Assembly (NCBI GenBank): GCA_014361085.1
Contig: JACIWG010000019.1
Coordinates: 1-15,380 of the forward strand
Reading direction: 5' to 3'
DNA: 15,380 bases
From: Nitrososphaeria archaeon
GTDB taxonomy: Archaea > Thermoproteota > Nitrososphaeria > JACIWG01
Position numbers and translations under genes: made by a program. Each line of letters begins with the position of its first letter. The first letter of the stretch is position 1. Positions 1-7,282 of this stretch are shown here, piece by piece. The notes beneath the pieces are model-generated. The model was not told the DNA's origin. It was given only the letters and a program-made list of their open reading frames with translations, and did no database searches.

Positions 1-511
1 CTGTTCCCCCATAAGTTTTTGTATAACTGTAGGCTGCTGGAGGATAAAACTGCATTCTTCTCCTAAGCTTTTCGAAGAGAAAATATTCTAGTGGAAACTT
101 TATCAAATCCATTAAAGGCTGAAACTTTCCATTAAACTCACTTAATATTTCAAGAATAACCCTCTTCTTATACTCTATTTCAACCTCCTCCAAAAACTCT
201 TTTCCAAGAAGGGGCTCGTAAACGTTTAGAAACCTTCCTGCAACAAACTCTCCAAGCCAAGATTTTCTAGCATCATCATAAAGTATTCCCTTCTCCACCG
301 CCAATATTGAGCAGAGAAGGGGTTCCCTAACATACTTGTACCCTATCTTTGCATTATACCTCTTCAATACAGCTATAACATCATAGTCACTGTCTGGTCT
401 AGCGTAGCCGGCAACATGTGAACCGTAAACACATACTGCTACAACATTTTCTCCACCATATTCTTCAAAAACTGTCTTTAAAATAGTCTCTTTAACATTT
501 TCTTCAATCAT
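1..511 (-). CDS. Nucleotidyltransferase-fold protein (3' end outside window)
   Basis: The reading frame is open from ATG 511 to the window edge, giving the first 170 residues with no stop. Residues 29-44 carry the polymerase-beta-type nucleotidyltransferase signature: G30-S31, then S41-D42-Y43-D44, matching the GS...DxD metal-binding pattern. This fold transfers nucleotides to protein, RNA or antibiotic substrates; nothing here shows which. The rest of the visible part is helical and basic and does not resemble the short MNT antitoxin form, so a larger stand-alone enzyme is more likely. The ATG overlaps the stop of the upstream zincin gene by one base (TAATG), so the two are almost certainly co-transcribed and translationally coupled. 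The third catalytic carboxylate cannot be assigned. Confidence 0.8.
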   Translation of the reverse strand, partial: MIEENVKETILKTVFEEYGGENVVAVCVYGSHVAGYARPDSDYDVIAVLKRYNAKIGYKYVREPLLCSILAVEKGILYDDARKSWLGEFVAGRFLNVYEPLLGKEFLEEVEIEYKKRVILEILSEFNGKFQPLMDLIKFPLEYFLFEKLRRRMQFYPPAAYSYTKTYGGT

Positions 512-1194
512 TAGACTAGACCCGCCCTTCTCTCAATCTCTCTAATCTTTAAAAGTAGTATTGGATCAAATTTTGATACTAGAATCATGTTCACAGGAAT
601 CCTAACAATATTCTCTTCTGGAGGAAGTTGGACTACAGGCCTCCCCCTCTTAATCCAGTCTGTGAGAGTCTTATCCTTTAACCTTTTATCTTCAAATCCG
701 TCAGCAAACTTTTTCCTAATGTTCTTGATAAGCCTCTTATCAGAGTACACATGCTCAGGCTTAATGGTCTTCTCAAGATCACTGTACAATGTTTCGAAAA
801 CGCTTTCTCTAACCTCATCAGACAGGACTTCAAACTTTGAAATTCTTCTAACAAGGTCAAGATAGTGTAGAAATTCGTGTGCTAAAACTGCTTCAATAGA
901 TGATTTTAAACCATATTTTAAGAGCGCGGCTGAAACTTGTACGACAATGTCGAGTCCGCTGGGAGCAGCATAGGGTATTGTTCTAGCATAATATACTGCA
1001 ATCCCTCCGCCTTTATCAAAATAGATTGGAAGAATGGGCTCAACATAGTATTCTGGAAAACTTATTCCAGAAGCCTCTTCAACACTCTTAACACATTCTT
1101 CTAAAACCTTAACCTTCTTAAAAATGCTTGAAATAAAACTTTTATCAAATAGGCTTAAAATCTTCGGATCCTCGAACCTAAACAGTCTGTTCAA
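511..1194 (-). CDS. Putative zinc metallopeptidase with HExxH motif, function unknown
   Basis: A 227-residue protein with no signal peptide or membrane segment, so probably cytoplasmic. Residues 101-113 form a typical zincin helix with H106-E107-x-x-H110 followed by YLD. The N-terminal 100 residues look alpha/beta; the C-terminal 110 are charged and helical, and I cannot name the third zinc ligand. I do not recognise a described family. The start is TTG at 1194: an in-frame stop lies three codons upstream, and AGGAG sits only one base before TTG, which is unusually close, so initiation may be partly leaderless. It overlaps the downstream nucleotidyltransferase by one base, forming a two-gene unit. 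The zincin fold is well supported; the role is unknown. Confidence 0.8.
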   Translation of the reverse strand: MNRLFRFEDPKILSLFDKSFISSIFKKVKVLEECVKSVEEASGISFPEYYVEPILPIYFDKGGGIAVYYARTIPYAAPSGLDIVVQVSAALLKYGLKSSIEAVLAHEFLHYLDLVRRISKFEVLSDEVRESVFETLYSDLEKTIKPEHVYSDKRLIKNIRKKFADGFEDKRLKDKTLTDWIKRGRPVVQLPPEENIVRIPVNMILVSKFDPILLLKIREIERRAGLV

Positions 1195-1287
1195 TCTCCT
1201 TCAACAGGACCATGAACATGCACTCTAAAAAATATTTTTTACAATAAAAATTTTTATAAAAACTCCTTCCACTCGCCCACTAATATA

Positions 1288-1746
1288 CTATTTTAGTAGC
1301 GAAAACTTTCTTAAACTCTGTCTCTTCTTAAGCTGTATGAATGTTTCGGTGTGGCTTACACCGGGTAAGATAGCGATCTTCTTAGAAACAACACTATAAA
1401 GGTCCTCTAAACTCTTAACATGAGCTTCAACAAAAAGGTCAAATCTTCCAGTAACCTCAGCTACAGAGACAACCTCCGGCACCTTAACTATTTCCTCAAC
1501 AACCTTCTCCCTCTCTAGGGATTCAACATTGATGCCAATGAACGCTTTAACATTTAATCCGAGAGCCTCCTCGTTGGCCTCAATAGTCATCCTCTTTATA
1601 ACGCCTCTCCTTAGAAGCCTCTTAACCCTACTATACACCTTAGACTGTTTAACACCAAGCTTCTTCGCCAACTTAGGAATCGAAATACCAGCATTCTCGC
1701 TAAGTTCGTCCAAAATCTTTAAATCAAGCTCATCCAGCCTCTTCAT
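1288..1746 (-). CDS. Lrp/AsnC-family transcriptional regulator
   Basis: About 152 residues, the usual length for this family. The N-terminal 50 residues are a helix-turn-helix domain of the LDxxDxKIL type, with the recognition helix around KQSKVYSRVKRL. Residues 60-145 form the RAM ligand-binding and oligomerisation domain (GINVES..., VAEVTGRFDLFVEAHV, then a final strand near ETFIQLKK). Family members bind DNA as dimers or octamers and respond to amino acids; the ligand here is not readable. I chose ATG 1746, preceded by GGTGGT four bases upstream. GTG 1755 is in frame and lies 24.5 bp from the TATA-like element at 1776-1783, so a leaderless GTG start adding three residues is a real alternative. 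It faces the S-layer gene across about 220 bp and could regulate itself or that gene; this is inference. Confidence 0.9.
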   Translation of the reverse strand: MKRLDELDLKILDELSENAGISIPKLAKKLGVKQSKVYSRVKRLLRRGVIKRMTIEANEEALGLNVKAFIGINVESLEREKVVEEIVKVPEVVSVAEVTGRFDLFVEAHVKSLEDLYSVVSKKIAILPGVSHTETFIQLKKRQSLRKFSLLK

Positions 1747-1974
1747 ACCGACCACCCTACCTATAGAAAAGGTAAAATATAAACAAAACGGTTATAAAAA
1801 GGCAAAAAAGAAAACTATAATATAAAAGGCAACAACTATTTTAGCAACAAAAACAAAAATAAAGCAAAAGTAATCAACATAAAAAATAGGGTTAATGAAG
1901 ACAAATGGGTATAGACAAATTGTCCATAAAGCTTAAATAAGAAAATTTTTCTCAACCCACTCAAGGTGAAAAAA
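1747..1974. promoter_or_regulatory. A-rich divergent intergenic region with promoters for Lrp and S-layer genes
   Basis: On the plus strand, AAGC followed by TTAAATAA (1933-1940) looks like BRE plus TATA. Its centre is 38.5 bp before the ATG at 1975, and AAGGTG at 1963-1968 is a Shine-Dalgarno six bases from that ATG. On the minus strand, TTTATATT (1776-1783 read in reverse) can serve the Lrp gene. Between them, 1795-1900 is very A-rich with repeated short A-tracts, which may bend DNA and is a natural place for Lrp-type binding. I see no coding potential here. Confidence 0.6.
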
Positions 1975-4122
1975 ATGAGTAAGATAAAGACAACATTTAT
2001 CCTAGCACTACTACTGACAACAGTATTTGCAGCTTTCTTTCCACTAGCAGTAAAGGCTTCAACAGGATACATTCTAATAGAAACAACAACAGCGCCAAGT
2101 TCTCCAGTAACAGTTCCTGCTGGTGGAACAGTCAACCTATACTTTGGAGGAGTAACATTTTCCGGTGGACAATTCTACCTAGTATGGAGTGCAGACGGTT
2201 TCTCACAGATTTCTTCAGGAGACTTCAAGTACACTCCAACGTTTAAGGTTTCAGACCTATTTGGTCCTGGTACAACGGTTGACAGCTACAGTATTGGAAA
2301 CGGTTGGGTTAATGGTTCTATTCCAAAGGATATTGCTGGCGGAGAATACTATGTTAAAGCGTTTGATGGCTCAGCAACATCTGTTGCAGTAACAGATAAC
2401 GTTATCATAGTAACAGCAGCCTTTGAAGTTGTACCCTCTTGGGGTCCAGGTGGAAGAGCAATATCATTGAAAGGCTATGCTTTCACAGCAAACAACTATG
2501 TTAACCTAAGCTACTGGGATCCAGTAGCTGGGGAAGAGAAGGTTATAAAGAACCTTTACCCGACAAACGAGAAGGGCCAGTTCGTATATAACATGGATGC
2601 TCCCGACTTGAAGGTCGTTGTTGACCCTGAGATGCAACTTATAGAAGATTTTATTGAAACAATAACCTTCTATGCTCTTGACAACAAGACTACAACATCC
2701 TACGCCTTCGATTGGGAAGAGTATCCTAGAGGTCTACTGCAAGTTGATGATGTAATGGCAGACGAAGGCTACATATTCGGTAATGAAACAGACTTCTACA
2801 TGTGGGGTGTAGAGGTTGGTGTTGGTGATGAGCTCATTGTTGCTGGAAACTACTTCTATCCAGGCAATGTTACAATATGGTTTGATGGTTCAAAGTATCT
2901 TGGATCCGTGCTAGCTAACGGAACAGGCTTCTTCAACACCACAGTAACAATACCAATAACTTCTATGGAATCACACTATATCCTATTAAAGGATGCTAAC
3001 AATTTCAGGTTCGTGTTCTATATTTATGTGGTTCCAACACTTGTTCTAGAGCCTAAAGAGGGTCCTGTTGGCACAGTAGTTACAGCAAAGGCATACGGTT
3101 TCCCAGAAAAGATTGCAGTATTCATATATTGGCTTGAAATTGAGTTAGGTGATGGCACATACTATTGGATGGCTAATGCTACAACTGGAGCTGACGGTCA
3201 ATTCAATGTTACAGTAAAGTTTACTGTACCACACACCTACGGCGGTGCACACGAGGTCTGGGCTATAGACGAATATCTTGGTGAGGAAACTACTGACATA
3301 TATGGTACAGAGATTGCAGAAAGAGACTTTAAGGTTCTTCCAACCTTAAAGATTGTTCCAGACACGTTCGCTAACGACGGCTCACTTGTAACAGTCTATG
3401 GAACTGGCTTAGATCCAACGGTAGGCTATACACCTAACATCGACAACCGTCTCCTCGGCGTCGACCCACAGAACTGGGACTATCCATCTAGTGTATACTG
3501 TAACAGTACCGGTGACCTTGAGCTAAAGTTTGTTGCTGCAGGCTTCACACCAGGACTCCACGTGTTCTCCTTATATGCTGGTGGCGAGCTTGAGCCAACA
3601 TTCCTACTCTTCACAGTAACAGGCGTGTCTCCTGACACTCAAGCAATATTAGACCAGCTCGCAGCAAACCAGGCTGACCTCGTGTCAAGGTTGACTGACC
3701 TATCGAACAAGATTGCAACATTAGCCAATAGCGTTGACAGTGTAAAGAGTACTTTGACATCTGGAGTGCAGAACATTAGAAGCGACATTGCTGGTGTAAA
3801 GAGTGACCTTGCAACATTATCTGATTCAATGTCAAAAGGCTTTAGTGGCGTGAACAGTGCTCTTGGAACATTAAGCTCAAGCGTTGACAGCATGGGCAAG
3901 AGCCTTTCAAGCCAGATAACAAGCTTAGGCAACACGTTGAGCAAGAGCATTTCAGACAACGCTAACAGTATACAGACTTCAATAAAGAATGCACAGGATG
4001 CAGTATCGTCTCAGGTAAAGTCTTCTGTAGGAGACCTATCAACGTTCCTCATCATAATCGGTATACTTGCAGCAATAACCCTCGTTATAGAGGCAGCAAT
4101 TTTGATAAGAAGGCTATCATAA
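1975..4122 (+). CDS. Secreted S-layer-like / stalk protein with coiled coil and C-terminal membrane anchor
   Basis: A 715-residue exported protein. Residues 1-28 are a signal peptide (Lys-rich start, long hydrophobic core, probable cleavage after the VKA at 26-28). About 520 residues of beta-sandwich domains follow, with a recurring 'GPxGxxVxxxGxGF' opening seen near VPAGGTVN, GPGGRAIS, GVGDELIV, GPVGTVVT and ANDGSLVT. Ten N-x-S/T glycosylation sequons all lie in this part. Residues 554-687 are a low-complexity Ser/Leu/Val/Asp heptad region, predicted as a coiled coil, ending in a transmembrane helix (about 689-711) and a short RRLS cytoplasmic tail. This order matches the SlaB-type stalk of crenarchaeal S-layers in principle, though I claim no sequence homology. 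A GTG at 1966 is in frame, but it overlaps the Shine-Dalgarno AAGGTG, so ATG 1975 is preferred. It is probably abundant. Confidence 0.85.
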   Translation: MSKIKTTFILALLLTTVFAAFFPLAVKASTGYILIETTTAPSSPVTVPAGGTVNLYFGGVTFSGGQFYLVWSADGFSQISSGDFKYTPTFKVSDLFGPGTTVDSYSIGNGWVNGSIPKDIAGGEYYVKAFDGSATSVAVTDNVIIVTAAFEVVPSWGPGGRAISLKGYAFTANNYVNLSYWDPVAGEEKVIKNLYPTNEKGQFVYNMDAPDLKVVVDPEMQLIEDFIETITFYALDNKTTTSYAFDWEEYPRGLLQVDDVMADEGYIFGNETDFYMWGVEVGVGDELIVAGNYFYPGNVTIWFDGSKYLGSVLANGTGFFNTTVTIPITSMESHYILLKDANNFRFVFYIYVVPTLVLEPKEGPVGTVVTAKAYGFPEKIAVFIYWLEIELGDGTYYWMANATTGADGQFNVTVKFTVPHTYGGAHEVWAIDEYLGEETTDIYGTEIAERDFKVLPTLKIVPDTFANDGSLVTVYGTGLDPTVGYTPNIDNRLLGVDPQNWDYPSSVYCNSTGDLELKFVAAGFTPGLHVFSLYAGGELEPTFLLFTVTGVSPDTQAILDQLAANQADLVSRLTDLSNKIATLANSVDSVKSTLTSGVQNIRSDIAGVKSDLATLSDSMSKGFSGVNSALGTLSSSVDSMGKSLSSQITSLGNTLSKSISDNANSIQTSIKNAQDAVSSQVKSSVGDLSTFLIIIGILAAITLVIEAAILIRRLS

Positions 4123-4148
4123 AGTAGCCTTCTTCCCACCATTTTTTT
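4107..4148 (+). terminator. Hairpin plus T7 terminator-like element of the S-layer gene
   Basis: A perfect 10-bp stem pairs 4107-4116 (AAGAAGGCTA) with 4125-4134. The eight-base loop contains the gene's TAA stop codon (4120-4122). Seven Ts follow at 4142-4148. Archaeal RNA polymerase terminates mainly at T-runs; a hairpin is optional and may instead protect the mRNA 3' end. Confidence 0.65.
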
Positions 4149-4163
4149 ATTAATGGTTAAAAT

Positions 4164-4171
4164 TTTATATA
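4164..4171 (+). promoter_or_regulatory. TATA box for the 4205 membrane protein
   Basis: TTTATATA is centred 37.5 bp before ATG 4205. GGTG at 4195-4198 supplies a Shine-Dalgarno six bases from the ATG, implying a leader of roughly 10-14 bases and independent transcription from the S-layer gene, which terminates just upstream. Confidence 0.6.
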
Positions 4172-4204
4172 TTATTTTCTCATACCAGAGGGATGGTGTA
4201 ATAT

Positions 4205-4420
4205 ATGGGTAGGTTCACTATATTAGCTGGTTTCACGTTACTCGGTTTCGCTATAGGGTTTATCGCTTACCTTGTATCTCCCTCACTCATAGACTTTCTC
4301 GCGTACGCTTTACCTCAACTGTTTAGTGACCCAAGAATTGCCGGCGCCTTCCTTTCAGGTATTGCCGGCGCACTTATAATGGATGTTACAATAATATTGT
4401 GGTCTTATCTTTCAAAGTAA
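4205..4420 (+). CDS. Small membrane protein with two transmembrane helices
   Basis: A 71-residue hydrophobic protein with two predicted membrane helices, about residues 5-28 and 44-68, joined by a loop that contains SDPR. Gly and Ala are frequent in both helices, which favours tight helix packing and perhaps oligomerisation. I do not recognise a family. It has its own TATA box and Shine-Dalgarno and follows the terminator of the S-layer gene. Its stop codon ends at 4420, exactly abutting the convergent TrmB gene's stop, so the two genes share no intergenic space. A helper role in envelope assembly is only a guess from position. Confidence 0.7.
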   Translation: MGRFTILAGFTLLGFAIGFIAYLVSPSLIDFLAYALPQLFSDPRIAGAFLSGIAGALIMDVTIILWSYLSK

Positions 4421-5626
4421 TCATGTGAATGGCTTCTTCTCTATTTTTGCTTGTATAATATGTTTTCCCTCAGCCTGTATGCTAGTATTCTGTAATATTT
4501 TGAAGCTCATTTCATTCCTTTTCGCTGCCCCCGCTAGTGCGAAAAGCCATACTGTTGCCGGAAGCCCTTTCGAGGCCATTGGTGCCTCGAGAACATATAA
4601 TCTTGTTAATGGGTCGAATCTTACACTAGAGTCTTTTCCAAGATTTTCTGAAATCAGTGCTGAAATTATTGGCTGCTGTACTTCGAAGCCTTTGTTGAAT
4701 AGGTCGATCTGCAGCATCATTGTAAGGTTTTCTACAAACTTTTCCCCTATCTGATAAAGTTTTTCTTCATCGAATACTGTTTCCGCAACTGCTTGAATGA
4801 ATGCTTCATAAACTCTTTCTTCTCCAGAATATAATGTTATAATGTCTTCTCCACCTAACTGCATTATCTGGTAAGCTTTTCTCCATGAAAGAGATTTTTT
4901 ATAAAACTTTTCTATAATAATTTCCTTCGCAAGCCTACACACTTCCACATTGTTTATTTCCGTTATCTTGCCAGACTCTTCCAAGAGTACAGTGGTCTTT
5001 TCGTCGAATACCATTATGTTTACTCCAACACTTTTTCCAGTAACTCTAACATCTATTGTTGAATCAAACTTTTCAATTATCCTATCATCATTATATAATC
5101 CTACAATAATCTTCACACTTACTCCCTTTGAGAGGGTATTTACTTTCTCAATGTTTTCTGATAGCACGTTTAGCCCCCACCAGTTTAGGCAAGCGTAGAA
5201 GCTTTTTGAAGTATTCTCCAATATCTCCTTCAACCTATTCTGGAAAGTCTTCATGCTATAGACTGTGTACTTTTTTTCCTCAAAGTCTGTTGGCAATATT
5301 GTCTCCCTCTTTAGCTCCTCAAGCTTCTTGTACGCTAAAACCATCTTCCTAAACCTCTTCTTCTCCTCTTCAAGCCTCTTCGAAAACACTTCCTCTGGAG
5401 CTATAGGTATACAATATAATGGTCCCTTTCCCGAAAATTCTACCAGCCCCTTTTCGGACAGGGATTTGACTACACCATAAACTTTTGTTCTAGGTACTCC
5501 AGACTTTAAAGCGATATCCTTAACCTTCATCCTACCAAACTTTAAAAGTGTAGTATAAACTTTAGACTCGTACTCGCTTAAACCGAACTCCAGTAGGGAA
5601 ACATGTTCCTCATCTGATCCTATCAT
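4421..5626 (-). CDS. TrmB-family transcriptional regulator
   Basis: A 401-residue protein. Residues 10-75 are the TrmB-type winged helix: LLEFGLSEYESKVYTTLLK, then VKDIALKSGVPRTKVYGVVKSL with the recognition helix, and a wing ending YCIPIAPEEV. Residues 78-108 are a charged helix typical of the dimerising coiled coil. Residues about 125-235 resemble the phospholipase-D-like effector domain of the family (FYACLNWWGL..., IIVGLYND, VMVFDE-like strand). TrmB proteins usually sense sugars in other archaea. The C-terminal 155 residues (about 245-401) are an extra domain I do not recognise. ATG 5626 is preceded by AGGTGA nine bases upstream. The gene is divergent from the ESCRT operon with a 93-bp shared control region, so it could regulate itself, the operon, or neither. 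Confidence 0.85.
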   Translation of the reverse strand: MIGSDEEHVSLLEFGLSEYESKVYTTLLKFGRMKVKDIALKSGVPRTKVYGVVKSLSEKGLVEFSGKGPLYCIPIAPEEVFSKRLEEEKKRFRKMVLAYKKLEELKRETILPTDFEEKKYTVYSMKTFQNRLKEILENTSKSFYACLNWWGLNVLSENIEKVNTLSKGVSVKIIVGLYNDDRIIEKFDSTIDVRVTGKSVGVNIMVFDEKTTVLLEESGKITEINNVEVCRLAKEIIIEKFYKKSLSWRKAYQIMQLGGEDIITLYSGEERVYEAFIQAVAETVFDEEKLYQIGEKFVENLTMMLQIDLFNKGFEVQQPIISALISENLGKDSSVRFDPLTRLYVLEAPMASKGLPATVWLFALAGAAKRNEMSFKILQNTSIQAEGKHIIQAKIEKKPFT

Positions 5627-5719
5627 GTTACCTTTTCACCTGTCACCAAGGTTACATATTCTTCAGTAACATACAAAATAATAGGAGAATGTTAGGAGAT
5701 TAAGACCCAGTGGTAAAAA

Positions 5720-6358
5720 ATGTCTAAGTTTGAAGAAAAGTGGGTTAGGGAGCAGAAGCCTGGAATGGGTGATAGGGTTAGAGAAGCTATAAGGCCATCC
5801 GGTCCACTGAAGCCAAGGCTTGAAGACGCTGTACGAGCTATACAGACTCAGATCGCTAGACTTGATGCAATGGCTACAAAGTTGAAGGAAAGGGATGCCG
5901 CCATATTTAACAAGGTTGTATCATCTATTCAAAAGCATGATACACAGCATGCTAGCGTTTACGCTAACGAGCTTGCTGAAATAAGAAAGATGCTTAAAAT
6001 GGTTACCTCGTCAAAGCTTGCTCTTGAGCAGATAGTCCTTAGGCTTAATACTGTAACAGAACTCGGTGACATTGTAGTAACATTGGCTCCAGCTATGGCT
6101 GTGATAAGGAATGTAAAGTCTGGAATAATAAGTGTATTGCCTGAGGCTGAAAGAGAGATCAACGAGATTAGTAGTCTGTTAAGCAGTATACTGGTTGACG
6201 CTGGACAGGTTAGTGGAACAACATTAAACTTTGAAGCAGCCAACGAGGATGCTGAAAAGATATTGGCTGAAGCTTCAGCTGTCGCTGAACAAAGGATGAA
6301 GGAAAGGTTCCCTGAACTTCCAACAGGTGTTCCAACAGGAGAATCTGCATTCACATAA
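5720..6358 (+). CDS. ESCRT-III (Snf7/CdvB-like) protein, short form
   Basis: A 212-residue ESCRT-III protein, first of three cell-division genes. A basic N-terminal stretch (to about residue 33) is followed by long amphipathic helices; the long ESCRT-III hairpin spans about residues 34-115, and regulatory helices continue to about 190. The fold polymerises on membranes and drives constriction in Cdv-dividing archaea. The C-terminal tail, residues 197-205 (FPELPTGVP), fits the proline-rich pattern of a MIM2 motif that binds Vps4 MIT domains; this is inferred by eye. It lacks the winged helix found in the next gene. The start is ATG 5720, with GTGGT at 5710-5714 as a weak Shine-Dalgarno and an AT-rich TATA candidate near 5673-5683. 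A strong hairpin after its stop may limit read-through to the next genes. Confidence 0.88.
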   Translation: MSKFEEKWVREQKPGMGDRVREAIRPSGPLKPRLEDAVRAIQTQIARLDAMATKLKERDAAIFNKVVSSIQKHDTQHASVYANELAEIRKMLKMVTSSKLALEQIVLRLNTVTELGDIVVTLAPAMAVIRNVKSGIISVLPEAEREINEISSLLSSILVDAGQVSGTTLNFEAANEDAEKILAEASAVAEQRMKERFPELPTGVPTGESAFT

Positions 6359-6369
6359 AATCTGAGGTT

Positions 6370-6433
6370 GAAGACGGTTTGCTTGAACCTGGGCAACCAG
6401 GTTTGGGTAACCGTCTTCGTCAAAAATTTTTTT
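6370..6433 (+). terminator. Long hairpin plus T7 between the two ESCRT-III genes
   Basis: The outer stem is a perfect 10 bp pairing 6370-6379 (GAAGACGGTT) with 6409-6418. The inner stem is a perfect 7 bp pairing 6386-6392 (AACCTGG) with 6397-6403, closed by a GCAA tetraloop of the stable GNRA class at 6393-6396. Bases 6381-6385 and 6404-6408 add five pairs, four of them G-U, leaving only U6380 bulged, so about 22 pairs in total. A5T7 follows at 6422-6433. It looks like an intrinsic terminator or attenuator, or an RNA stabilising or processing element, directly before the next start codon. Confidence 0.75.
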
Positions 6434-6437
6434 GGTG

Positions 6438-7280
6438 ATGGGTTTGGGTTGGAGGTTTTGGAAGCTGGGTGAAGATAAACCCTTAAGGGATCGTATTATA
6501 GAATCTATTAAAAGTATTGAGTTCCATAAGAGGGAGCTCGATAATATTAAGAGGCGTCTTGAAGCTAGAAAAGAGAAGCTTTTTAATTTGACGGTTAAAG
6601 CTTTAGAGGCTAAGGATAAGGTTAGGGCTAAAGTTTATGCTACAGAGCATGCAGAATTAAAGCGTGTTATTAAGGTTGTCACAATAAGTGAGCTCGCACT
6701 TACACAGATTGCGATAAGGTTAGAGAGCATATGTGATACAGGTGATGTTATTGTACAGGTTTCTGCAGCCTTCAAGGTTGTTAAAAAGATAGGTGAAGAA
6801 TTGAGCTCGATAATGCCACAGCTCGAGACCACCATGAAGGAGGTTAACGACGTACTCGTTGAAACAATGTCAAGCCTGCAGCAGATAACTCCAGAAACTC
6901 CTATCACATTAGATTTGAGTAGTGGAGAAGAAATTCTTGAATCAGCCAAAAAATATGTTGAGGAAAAGATAAGTTCGCTGGAAGAACCTCTTCCAGAATC
7001 CTTGCAGGGTGAATATTCTCTTGAAAAAATACAGAATATTGCACTTCTGGCTAGTGGAGATGATGAGGAGGAGCCTTTTAAGGCTACACTATTGAATGCT
7101 CCACGTCCAACACCTGAACAGGCTATCCTAGACAACCGTGTTCTAGAATATATTAGAGCGAATGGTTCCTATAATGTTGTGGAAATAGCATCATGTCTTG
7201 GTGTACCAGTTGATAAGGTTGAGCAGTCAATATTTAGGCTTGCCGCGGCTGGAAAGATCCACGTTGGGGAGGTTGGCTAG
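6438..7280 (+). CDS. cdvB: ESCRT-III protein with C-terminal winged helix (CdvB)
   Basis: An ESCRT-III protein of about 280 residues. Numbering from a TTG at 6432: residues 5-12 (LGWRFWKL) are Trp/Phe-rich and may insert into membrane like Snf7 N-terminal anchors; residues 20-180 are the ESCRT-III helical core; 184-191 (EEPLPESL) is a proline-containing linker that could contact MIT domains; residues 229-280 form a winged helix (ILDNRVLEYIRANG, VEIASCLGV, VDKVEQSIFRLAAAGKI). In Sulfolobus CdvB this winged helix binds CdvA, so a CdvA elsewhere in the genome is expected. TTG 6432, GTG 6435 and ATG 6438 are consecutive in-frame starts, and GGTGAT at 6434-6439 could also serve TTG 6444, so the exact start is unsettled. 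It lies 14-20 bases after the intergenic hairpin, and cdvC follows after two bases. Confidence 0.9.
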   Translation: MGLGWRFWKLGEDKPLRDRIIESIKSIEFHKRELDNIKRRLEARKEKLFNLTVKALEAKDKVRAKVYATEHAELKRVIKVVTISELALTQIAIRLESICDTGDVIVQVSAAFKVVKKIGEELSSIMPQLETTMKEVNDVLVETMSSLQQITPETPITLDLSSGEEILESAKKYVEEKISSLEEPLPESLQGEYSLEKIQNIALLASGDDEEEPFKATLLNAPRPTPEQAILDNRVLEYIRANGSYNVVEIASCLGVPVDKVEQSIFRLAAAGKIHVGEVG

Positions 7281-7282
7281 AG

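Noticed and set aside
1795..1900. A-rich stretch as a possible repeat array or small RNA
   Set aside because: No regular repeat unit or stable hairpin could be found; it reads as AT-rich promoter DNA.
1836..2135. 99-codon frame opposite the S-layer signal peptide
   Set aside because: It overlaps the secretion signal and promoter of a clear gene; no ribosome site and low-complexity C-terminus.
5689..5703. Mini-ORF (ATG, three codons, TAA) after AGGAG upstream of the first ESCRT gene
   Set aside because: The spacing of AGGAG to ATG is one base and the frame is four codons long; it probably arises by chance.
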